Below, piece after piece: positions 16,260-24,602 of a stretch of 64,000 nt of DNA. Each line of letters starts with the position of its first letter. Position 1 is the first letter of the stretch. Made by a program: the position numbers and the translations under genes. A model generated the notes under the pieces. The model was not told the DNA's origin. It saw only the letters and a list, made by a program, of their open reading frames with translations, and ran no database searches. This DNA is from CAVQMB01 sp963713445 (GTDB taxonomy: Bacteria > Pseudomonadota > Gammaproteobacteria > Competibacterales > Competibacteraceae): positions 74,891 through 138,890 of the forward strand of contig CAVQMB010000024.1 of NCBI GenBank assembly GCA_963713445.1. Reading direction: 5' to 3'.

Positions 16260-17843
16260 TCATTTTAGCTGAATGTCACGCAACATCAGCACGTTGTCAG
16301 CCCGCTGCCCCAGGTGAACATTGCTGCGCACCCCCCAGGCTAGTGCCTGCTGATGCAACGGGATATAGGCCACATCATTGTTCATCTGCTCAAACGCTTT
16401 CTTGATCAACCGATTACGTTTGGCCTGATCGGTCTCGACCTGGATATCGCCGGTCAACCTGTCAACTTCCGCATTGGAGTAACGACCGTAGTTGAACTGC
16501 CCGGCACCGGTCTTCGGATTGACCGTATCCGCAAGGTTATACAGCACATTCCAGCTATCCAGACTGCTCGGCGTCCAGCCCAGCATATAGAACGACATGT
16601 CATAATTCGGGCCCTTTATGCGGGCGAAATACTTCGACTTCGGCATGGTCGTCAGGTCAATCTTGACCCCAACCTTAGCCAGCATGGCCACCACCGCCTG
16701 ACATATCTTCTCGTCGTTGACGTAGCGATTGTTAGGGCACACCATTCCGACTTCGAAGCCCTTGGGATAGCCGGCCGCAGCCAAAAGTTTGCGGGCCTTG
16801 CCCGGATCATATGGCAACCGTTTGAAGTCTTTCGCCAGCGGGAACAGTTTGGGCGAAATCAATGTTGCCGCCGGTGTGGCCCGACCCCGCATCACCTTCT
16901 GCTTGATCGCGTTGATGGCAATGGCCTGATAGAACGCCTGGCGGACGCGCTTGTCCTTGAACGGGTTCTTACCTTTGACGCTGGAATACAACAACTGATC
17001 GCGGTGCTGATCGAATCCCAGAAAGATAGTGCGCAATTCCGGCCCGGTCATCACCTTGGTACCTGAACTGCGATTGATACGGGCAATATCCTGCACCGGC
17101 ACCGGATAGGCCATATCAATTTGATCCGACAGCAGAGCCGAGATGCGGGTCGCATCCTGTTTGATGGGGGTAAACACGGCTTCGGTCAGATTGTGCCTCG
17201 GTTTATCCCACCAGTTCGGATTCGGCACGAACACGGTTTTCACCCCGACCTCGCGGCTCTTGATCATGAAGGGACCGGTACCGTTGGCATGCCGGGTAGC
17301 GTAGTTTTCCACCCCTTTGGCGATATTGGTGGGTTTTGCTGCACCGTGCTCCTCGCACCATTTCTTGTCCATCATGTACCAGAATTCCCACTGATTGATC
17401 AGGGTGGGATCAGGCTTCTCGGTGATGAAGTCGACCGTGTAATCGTCAACCTTCACGACTTTCTGGACACCGGCCAGATAGGCGACCAGGTCGGAACCGT
17501 CAGCTATGACGCGGTGGTAGCTGAAAATTACGTCGTCGGCAGTGAAGCGATCACCGTTCTGGAACTTGACGCCTTTGCGCAGATGAAACCGCCAATGAGT
17601 TGGGCTTAGCAGTTCCCAACTGGTCGCCAGATCCGGCTCCAGCTTGAGTCCGGCATTTCGGCGCACCAGGCCTTCATAGACATTGCCCAGAAAACCCAGG
17701 GTAAAGGTCTCGTTCAGGGAATACGGATCAAGCGACTGCGCGTCGCCCTGAAAAGCCCAGCGGAACATCTTGGCCTGGACGGGCAATGACAAGCCCAAAG
17801 CCATGGCCAAGGTCATCAACAAAGCGGGTAACTTCGTCTTCAT
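16260..17843 (-). CDS. extracellular solute-binding protein, family 5
   Basis: The periplasmic binding protein of the importer, 527 residues, SBP_bac_5 family. A signal peptide (MKTKLPALLMTLAMALGLSL, cleavage near VQA-K) is followed by FQGDAQSLDPYSLNETFT, typical of the family N-terminus. The SBP_5 hallmark ATSWELLSPTHWRFHLRKGV and FNYGRYSNAEVDRL are present. The gene is first in its operon. The leader has an AGAGGGGG ribosome site and an AT-rich stretch (17855-17880) with a GATAAT-like -10. Ligand is not predictable from sequence; peptides are most likely. Confidence 0.93.
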   Translation of the reverse strand: MKTKLPALLMTLAMALGLSLPVQAKMFRWAFQGDAQSLDPYSLNETFTLGFLGNVYEGLVRRNAGLKLEPDLATSWELLSPTHWRFHLRKGVKFQNGDRFTADDVIFSYHRVIADGSDLVAYLAGVQKVVKVDDYTVDFITEKPDPTLINQWEFWYMMDKKWCEEHGAAKPTNIAKGVENYATRHANGTGPFMIKSREVGVKTVFVPNPNWWDKPRHNLTEAVFTPIKQDATRISALLSDQIDMAYPVPVQDIARINRSSGTKVMTGPELRTIFLGFDQHRDQLLYSSVKGKNPFKDKRVRQAFYQAIAINAIKQKVMRGRATPAATLISPKLFPLAKDFKRLPYDPGKARKLLAAAGYPKGFEVGMVCPNNRYVNDEKICQAVVAMLAKVGVKIDLTTMPKSKYFARIKGPNYDMSFYMLGWTPSSLDSWNVLYNLADTVNPKTGAGQFNYGRYSNAEVDRLTGDIQVETDQAKRNRLIKKAFEQMNNDVAYIPLHQQALAWGVRSNVHLGQRADNVLMLRDIQLK

Positions 17844-18208
17844 GCGTGCCCCCTCTCTTATTAATAATTATCGTATTGCTGCTGCAGTGCTGGCCCGCTC
17901 TGCGGACACCACTTGCCGTAGCCCTACGTGCTCCTTTCAGACGGATTCTTCACGCTTGGAATTGCAATTGCAACCCTTGCCGCCATCGCTGCAAACGCCG
18001 CATAACCAAGCACTGCATGCATCAATTACCGCAAGCCTGTCTTCAGCACGGCGGAGAAGAGGACCTCCCCTTCAAGGGATAGTCGCTGCGGCGAACCGTT
18101 GCAGGGTAAACCAGCCGCCGGCAAGCTCGTCTACACGCAGCCATTGCCATCGGCCTACTTCGCCTCAATACTTGTTGCATACACGGCAAACCTAGTGGAG
18201 TGATAGTG
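17844..18208. promoter_or_regulatory. 365-base divergent intergenic region
   Basis: This gap separates the binding-protein gene (minus) and the small coiled-coil gene (plus). The first 40 bases hold the ribosome site and AT-rich promoter-like stretch of the binding-protein gene. The rest has only short reading frames without ribosome sites or recognisable products, and I see no RNA gene. A GTGGAG ribosome site precedes the coiled-coil gene. Confidence 0.4.
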
Positions 18209-18508
18209 ATGACACACCCGCGTATTGACGAAATGATCCGCCAGCATATCCTGGAGCATGAAGCACGGCTCAAGCACATCGACGAACTGATGGGCCAGGC
18301 TCATGAAAAAGCAAACCATCCGGACGCTCGGGCCGAGCTCTCGGAACTCAAGGGAAAGCGTGAACTACTCGCCAGCCAAGTCGCGGAACTCAAGCAAAAA
18401 CCCCGCGAACAGTGGCATGAAAGCGAGCTGGAGAAAGCCGGACCGATGGGATTGTGGGATATCGTCGCCCAGCAACTGGAACGCCTGGTTGAGCGCCTCG
18501 GAGGATAG
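18209..18508 (+). CDS. small coiled-coil protein, function unknown
   Basis: The 99-residue product (MTHPRIDEMIRQHILEHEAR...) is almost entirely charged helix with heptad-like Leu/Ile spacing through residues 5-70, then a Trp-containing tail (GLWDIVAQQLERLVERLGG). No signal peptide or membrane helix. The ATG has GTGGAG 8-12 bases upstream; an ATG 9 bases earlier is less well placed. I do not recognise the family. The coding bias matches its neighbours, so it is likely real. Confidence 0.65.
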   Translation: MTHPRIDEMIRQHILEHEARLKHIDELMGQAHEKANHPDARAELSELKGKRELLASQVAELKQKPREQWHESELEKAGPMGLWDIVAQQLERLVERLGG

Positions 18509-18814
18509 TTCTGGCAGCGATCGGCATCAAGCCAGCTTCCGGGCACCTCGGAGCGGTGCCGCAGCAAACCTCACTGGTAAACCGCACCTCCCCGTGGCCA
18601 CCGAGGACTCGCGTCCAGCCTAGCCGCTAAAAGCCGGCTATCACACTGGTTTATGGGCATCGGTAGCAGCGCCGTCTGTTGATTCGATTGGCGTTGATTC
18701 ATTTCTATTTTCACTTTATGGTGCTCGCGCGGCCCTGCCTTGCCTCGTCAGGCAGGCTCGGCCGCGACAACCACGATAAGCGCATCCAGAAGGCGCCCAC
18801 GGAGAACCCAGAAG
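18509..18814 (+). promoter_or_regulatory. 306-base leader of the RMF-like gene
   Basis: The stretch is non-coding. It has a hairpin without T-tract near 18541-18560 (GGCACC with GGTGCC), then an AT-richer promoter-like segment around 18676-18722 (TTGATT boxes, TTTATG), and a large stem-loop at 18728-18766 in the presumed 5' untranslated region of the next gene. Promoter assignment is tentative. Confidence 0.35.
18728..18766 (+). promoter_or_regulatory. stem-loop in the leader of the RMF-like gene
   Basis: Thirteen bases (CGCGGCCCTGCCT) pair with 18750-18755 plus 18760-18766, leaving a 4-base bulge and a 9-base loop. It ends 48 bases before the ATG. No T-tract follows, so a leader structure affecting stability or translation is more likely than termination. 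E. coli rmf message is known to be unusually stable through its leader; a similar role here is inference. Confidence 0.45.
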
Positions 18815-19048
18815 ATGACGACTAGTGACAACAGTGGCGGGGGATCGCACGATATTGATGCTGATGACATCGATCCCGACATCCGCCAGGAAGGCTACCA
18901 GGCCGGCGAAACCGGCAAGCAGTGGTTCGACTGCCCTTATCCTTCGACCACCCGAGAATCACTGAGCTGGATGGCCGGCCTGGTCGAGTCGATACGGGAC
19001 CAAGACAGTAACAACATGGCGCATCAGAACAAGCGCGGCGACTGGTAG
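18815..19048 (+). CDS. ribosome modulation factor-like (Rmf/CrpP family) protein
   Basis: The 77-residue protein has an acidic N-terminus, then EGYQAGETGKQWFDCPYPS and SWMAGLVESIRDQ. This matches the RMF pattern GYQAG...G....CPY......W..G...., in spacing and key residues (G27-Y28-Q29-A30-G31, C40-P41-Y42, W52). RMF binds 30S subunits and drives 100S ribosome dimerisation in stationary phase; CrpP is a related small family. Unlike basic E. coli RMF, this one has an Asp-rich N-terminal extension. The start has GGAGA upstream. The family link is by my reading only. Confidence 0.7.
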   Translation: MTTSDNSGGGSHDIDADDIDPDIRQEGYQAGETGKQWFDCPYPSTTRESLSWMAGLVESIRDQDSNNMAHQNKRGDW

Positions 19049-19243
19049 TCGGCCTCAACGCATCGCAACTCTGATCACAGCGACGGCTGGGTAGCACATA
19101 TCCCATGCCACTACTCTGCCCCCTGACATGATCGCCCCTAATGGCAGATTCCAAGCCGATGACGAGTCGCTATTCCAATGCCTAGCGATAACTTCCCGAT
19201 CTATCGATCCGCGCAGCGAACACCTTAAGCCGCGCGTCGACGA

Positions 19244-19620
19244 TTAGGCGCCGGTACTGGCAGGCATGGGCGTAGCCGCCGGCCCGGCGGCGCCGTTTGG
19301 GGCCTTCGCGCTCATAGCTTCGGCGCAGGCTAGACGATAGCACTGGGCCAGTGGCACCAGCTTCTTGCGCGCGATCTCCAGCAACCGGCTGTCGCTCGGA
19401 TAGGCGATGGCCTTCTCCTGGACGGTGGTGTCCACCACCACCCGCTCGAACTCGACGACGCTCACCGCCTCCATCGTCTGGACCGCGGCAATGGTCTGGG
19501 CCAGTAGGCCCTCGACACCAGCGTCCCCCAATCGCTGGTGTCAGTGGGGACGGATCACAGGGCAACGCCGTCTGGACGTACACCTCGCCGGTGAATACTT
19601 GCCAATACGGCTTGCTGTAG
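19244..19620 (-). pseudogene. IS5-type transposase remnant
   Basis: Two frames carry parts of one transposase. Upstream (about 19540-19620) reads YSKPYWQVFTGEVYVQTALP and CDPSPLT; after a one-base shift near 19535 it continues as RLGDAGVEGLLAQTIAA and then VVVDTTVQEKAIAYPSDSRL (down to 19244). The last segment is the second-Asp region of the DDE domain of IS5-group transposases. The N-terminus, most of the C-terminus and both inverted repeats are missing. It cannot transpose. It abuts the 3' end of the G8 gene. Confidence 0.8.
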
Positions 19621-19710
19621 AAGGCACGGTCGATACGGGTGGCCGTAACCCGACGCGCGCCTCTGTCCAGTCAGCGGTACCGGCCATATCCCGAGGACAT
19701 AACCAGTGCC

Positions 19711-22700
19711 CTACGGCGTTGTCGTCGGGCAGGCGGGTCGCGTGCCGGCACTCGCCTGATGGTAGGGCTCGCCAGCCTTGTCGAATTGCTGCTCGGCAAC
19801 GATCACGGTGTTGTCGTTGGGATCGAGCCGGACCAGCTTGTTCGGATTGGCAGGCGCCGGCTTACGGTTCGCCGATTGCGGCTGGCAATTGGATGGCCCG
19901 GGCTTGTAGAACTCATCGTTCTGGGCGATCGAATAGACAATACAGCCGTTCTTGGGGCAGGCATAATAGGACTCTCCTGCGGCCGACGTCCGGACAAGAC
20001 GGATCCCTGGGCTTGGCGTTTTCGACCAGCAGCTTCCTAGCGGGGAAGGCCCAATCGCATTGGGTTCGTCCTGGGCGACATTGAGATATAGCATGCCTGT
20101 GGCCTGGTTGTAGTAGTAGCCGTCAAGCTTCGGCGAACCGTCCTCGTTGGTGAGATCGGCGATACTGCCAACCGGCTCGAGCTGATGCACTGGATGCTCG
20201 CTGTCGCCAGCAGGGCAGCCCGCCTTGAATCCGTCACCCTGCCATGGGATGTTGTTCGGGTTGAGGGAATTAATTCCCTGGCATTGCTCCCAATCGGTCC
20301 AGTACTTCTGCAGTTCGGGATCGGCTCCCAGGTCTCCCCGCCGACATAGGTGCGGTAGCCCCGCTTGATCGTGAAATTGTCCGCCGGGTGGCTGCCGTCC
20401 TCATTCGTGTAGCAGATGCCAAGCTGTACGTAGAACGGGTGGGCCGGTGTGATGTTGGGATCGACCACGTCGGCGACGCCAACGTCGATCCATTGCCCGA
20501 TGCCTGCCTTTTGCGGATTGAGATTGTTGGAACAATGGGCGGCGTCTTTTTTGGGTATCGGCGCTACGCTGACAGTGTAGCCATAGCCGTTACTGACCTT
20601 GGGCTCCCAGATCCCGCGCCCGTCGCGGCTCTTCAACGTCATGGCGGAAAAGTTGCCTTCGCCGGCCAGCACCATGTCGTCGCGGCTGAAGGTCATGTAC
20701 TGAAAGTGTGCCTGAGGCATTCCGGGAAATTCCGGATGCGCTGGGTCCGTTAAGTATGGATACGGCGTTTCGAACTCCAGCGTACCCACGGTTGCCGGCG
20801 ACATCAGCGCGGAATCACGACCCTCGTAGCGCGCGTTCTGAGCGCCGCGCGACAGGCATTCGTCCACGGAATTGGAAGTCGAATGAAATGGCAGGTTGTT
20901 GAGCGAGATCGCATGCACCTTATGCGTCCCGGCCCCGGCGGCGCGCTCCACCCCCAGTCCTGATAAGGTGCCGTCCTCGTCGATGATAACCGTGTTCTTA
21001 TCGCCGTCGTTGAAGGTCGTATTGACGCTGACCTTCTCCGTATAAACCTGGTGACGCAGGTTGGTGTTGTCCCAAATAAGCTCCCTGGAGGCGGTCGCCG
21101 TCGGATACGCACTCTGGTTGGATTGGAACCAGCCTAGGGCGGCGTCGCCCTGGTAGGGGCTAGGCGCCGGTTGCCCGGTTGGGGACGAAAAGGTCTTCTC
21201 ACGATCTTTCAAAAACTGGCAATCGGCGGTGTCCAGCTCCCGGTAAAAGGCACCTTCGCTGCAAGGCATGTCCGGCGTCCAGTTTTCGTTGTAGTTGAAA
21301 TTGACGAAGCGATCGTGAAATACGCGCACCGGCCCGTCATAGAGCATGTAGCCGAATGCGTTCCAACTCGGTCCCGGATAACCCTCCCCGACTTCATCGC
21401 CGGTGGTCGCAATCTCGCCTTTCGGAGTCGGCGTATGATCAATGCAGCCGAACTGTGCCCCAGTAAACTGCCCCAACTGACTTTCTCTGCGGGCAGGGTC
21501 CCCAGCGTTCGACATTGTTCTGGCTTTCGCCCACCAGCACACTGTCCTCGAGCAGTTCCCAGACGCCAGGCGCATTACCATCGAGCCCGCCACTGGTCAC
21601 CAGGGTCACGCTCTCGCGGTTCTCGGCGAAACGCCCGTTCTTGATGACAAACCATTCTGGCCGCAGCCAGACGCCGCGAAAGCGGTTGCGCGTAGCGGTC
21701 ACACCATCCAGGGTAGCGACGACCGCTTGCGCATCCTTCACTCCCCCAACGTGCGGATGCAGTTGGGCGCTGCTAACCCCATATTCATTCTCGCCATAGA
21801 AACCCGCGTAACAGCCACTCACGCGGTTATCCTTGAAGGTCCCTAGCGGCTCGAATTTCAGGTAATTAACCTTGCCGTTCGCCTTGATTTCATTATTCGG
21901 TGGCACCCACCACACCCCCCGGCCGACGCCCTGGCATCCGGCAATAGCATTGTCCTCCAGCACGGTGGTCGGATTCTGAATCCAGAAGCCGCTCGCCGGT
22001 TCGTAGTAGAACGTGCCATCAGCGCCGCATTTTTTGGCCCGACTCGGGTGATATTTTATGTCAAGCCCGCCTATGCGCTGGGCGAGCACGCATGAGCCGT
22101 GCACGTCCTGAAGCTGGTTATCCGTGTTCGGGATGTCGAAACCGTCGTAGTGGATGTTGCGGAGGGCTTCCGGATCATTGGTCATGTAGTCGCCCGGCCA
22201 CCAGTAGTCGTCGATGAGCGTTTGCCGTGAAATCTTCGGCCCGTTTATCTTTTCCACCGGATGGATATCGAAGTTGTTGCTCATGACGCCAATGCCGAGA
22301 TCGTGATCGAAAACAAGACCGTCGTCAGCCGCCGGATTTTCGTCGCCGGCCGACTCTAGCTCCTCGTAGAAGATATGCCCGACAATGCGCGCGCACACCA
22401 GATTCGACACCGTCAGATCAGAGGTGGCGTGGATGGTCACACACTTGTTGTAGCTGTGGTCCACGCTGTCGGCATCGATCCGTGCCCTGTTGCCGGCATC
22501 CCCCACCAGGTGGAAGTGGATCGGGTAGCTGCCGAGCTTAGCCTTGCCGAACTTAGAGAGCCGCACGCCCTGGATCGCAAGCGCCTTGAATCCGTGATGG
22601 ATCATGATCTCGCCGCCCCAGTGGGAGCTGCTCGTGGTATCAGCCGTCAGCTCGATGTCGCGGCTGATCAAGCCCACTTCGGCGCGCTCGTCCACCCCAT

Positions 22701-23547
22701 AGTTACGCTTCGGCCCGTCGCAGAAGGAGCCTGGCTCGGTCTTGCCCAAGCGATCTTGGCAGGTACCGCTGGACGGCGCCAGACTGCCAAAATGGTAGTA
22801 CTTGAGCGGTTGTTCCAGCGTCAGTGTGCTGCCGTTCCCGTCGGACTCAACATGGTCGATCTGAACGAACTCGGACTCGAACGGGGTATACGTCGTGGTC
22901 GCCACCACGATCCAGTCGCCTGCATGCCATGGGTCATCACCCTTGGTTACGTCGGCGGTCAAGTGCAGCGTCGTGGGACCCGTGCTGTCGACCTTGGCGC
23001 CTGGCACTTGCGGACCCGCCGGTGCGCTCAGAGTCGTCCAGCTCGTCCCGCCAAGGTCCGGCACTCCCTCGGCACCGTACATCTCGAGCGAGCCACCCGT
23101 CGTGACGTCGATGCCTTTGGCAAAACCCTGGCACGCCGGGTCCTGGGAAGTGTCGTTCCCGTTTCCAATGAATTCCAGTTCAACCTTGCCGGCGTGGGTT
23201 ATCGGGTCTTGCTTGGTTCCGATCGCTACCGTACCACCGCTTTCAATGCAGATATCCTTGAGGTATTGCCGGCGTGGCAGTTTTCCAGCATATCCGGCAA
23301 TGCGCAACGTACCGCCCTCACCGACCCGAATTTCGCCGAAGGGGGGCGGATTATCATTGTTCTCGAGCGGGGCCATCTCAACATTGTCGCAGCCCTCGCG
23401 CGCGTTCGGGCCGCCGACCACGACGTTGTTTTGACCATCCACGATGCAGTCCGCAATAGGCGTGAAGCCGGCCGCTGCCGCGGGCAGCGACGCGAGCGCT
23501 GCTGCCGCAAAAACGAGGACGAGTAGCGAGTTTCTGACAGTGATCAA
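19711..23547 (-). pseudogene. secreted G8 / parallel-beta-helix protein, frameshifted
   Basis: The intact 5' part (21439-23547, 702 residues) starts with a signal peptide (cleavage near AAA-GFTP), then a G8 domain with repeated glycine-rich strands. A right-handed beta-helix region follows, with GSYPIHFHLVGDAGN and HSYNKCVTIHATSDLTVSN, features shared with CEMIP/TMEM2-type proteins. The reading then shifts at a G-run near 21502 and again near 20320-20340. The continuation (NTVIIDEDGTLSGLG, DGYYYNQATGMLYLNVAQDE, AAGESYYACPKNGC) clearly belongs to the same protein to about 19711. A third disturbance near 20000 is possible. Many Cys pairs fit an exported protein. The substrate is unknown; CEMIP relatives act on hyaluronan. 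Confidence 0.75.
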
Positions 23548-23561
23548 TTTTTCTTCCTCCG

Positions 23562-24596
23562 TTACTCAACGTTTGCTAGTGGCCAGTCCTTGCGACTGCC
23601 ATTGCGCGGCTTGGCAAACGACCCAAGCATTTCGGCTACCGACGCCGCAAATTCGCTGAGAACCTCCGGCACGGAACTATCCGGTCCGGTCCAGTTGACC
23701 GTGAAGCAAAAGGTCACAGGTGTCCCATTAACAACCATCTGGCCCGGCGCACAGACCGCGTGGAAACCCTCCCAGTCAATACTGCCGCCTTTGGCGTAGG
23801 CCGCCGTATCCGATGGAACCACACGGGCGATCAGGCTGGCCATTGCCTGAATACGCTTGAACTCGGTCAGGGTCTCTGGTTTGCAGAAAAACTCGCCGCA
23901 CAACGCCCGCCGATAGTACGACACCATCTCGCTGGCGCTGGAGATCATTGTCTGACGATCGTTGATCGGGCTGCGCGGAGATCCGAAAAACGCCCCCCCC
24001 AGGATTTCCTTCATCCCCTCCCATCCTTCGTCGATGCCATCCGGCGCACCGGCCAGATAGGAAAACATCACCCGGGTCGAATCGGGAATGCGAGTGGCAT
24101 GCAGGCCCGTGGATGCAATAAAAGCGCGCACCTGCTCGACCCCCACGCAGCGTAGCGCCATGTCAGTGGCCGTATTGTCGCTGTGCGAGATCATGGCCTC
24201 GAGAACGGTTCGAGCCGATGCTTTTCCTGTCAAATTGTCGTCATCGTCCGGGCTCGAACCAAAAACCGAGCTGCTCAGCGACCGGACCGCGTCGCTGACC
24301 AGCAACAGCTCGTTCTCGGATAAGGCGCCCGACTCCACGCCCTGCAGGAACCGCGCAAGAATGAAGGTCTTGGTCGCACTGCCGACAAACATTGGCAACG
24401 TAGGGCAATAAGCGTCCCACCAAGTCCATGGGTGCCTGCCCAGGAGAATGGCAAAGCTCTTGGTTCCGCTCAGTGCCAGAAAACGCTCGCGCGCTTCGCC
24501 AAAATCGCGCGCCCCTTCTTCGGCAAAAATCGCCGGTGCCGTGCCCATCAAGGCCAGAGCAGGTAAGGACTGTTTGATGAATGCTCTTCGATGCAT
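23562..24596 (-). CDS. Tat-exported serine beta-lactamase-like protein
   Basis: The 344-residue protein has the class A beta-lactamase / penicillin-binding layout: SxxK as S73-A-T-K76, SDN at 139-141 and KGG at 269-271 in place of KTG/KSG. I cannot find an ExxLN omega-loop Glu, so efficient beta-lactam hydrolysis is doubtful. A DD-peptidase, esterase or inactive role is as likely. The N-terminus MHRRAFIKQSLPALALMGTA is a twin-arginine signal (RRxFxK). The gene is 6 bases after the cytochrome gene and 14 before the G8 gene, so all three are probably one operon of exported proteins. Confidence 0.75.
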   Translation of the reverse strand: MHRRAFIKQSLPALALMGTAPAIFAEEGARDFGEARERFLALSGTKSFAILLGRHPWTWWDAYCPTLPMFVGSATKTFILARFLQGVESGALSENELLLVSDAVRSLSSSVFGSSPDDDDNLTGKASARTVLEAMISHSDNTATDMALRCVGVEQVRAFIASTGLHATRIPDSTRVMFSYLAGAPDGIDEGWEGMKEILGGAFFGSPRSPINDRQTMISSASEMVSYYRRALCGEFFCKPETLTEFKRIQAMASLIARVVPSDTAAYAKGGSIDWEGFHAVCAPGQMVVNGTPVTFCFTVNWTGPDSSVPEVLSEFAASVAEMLGSFAKPRNGSRKDWPLANVE

Positions 24597-24602
24597 AGAG
24601 GT

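Noticed and set aside
18541..18560. Intrinsic terminator after the coiled-coil gene
   Set aside because: A 6-bp stem is present but no T-tract follows.
22375..23526. 383-residue plus-strand frame opposite the G8 gene
   Set aside because: The minus strand has a signal peptide and coherent beta-helix repeats; the plus frame has no family pattern and reflects codon bias.
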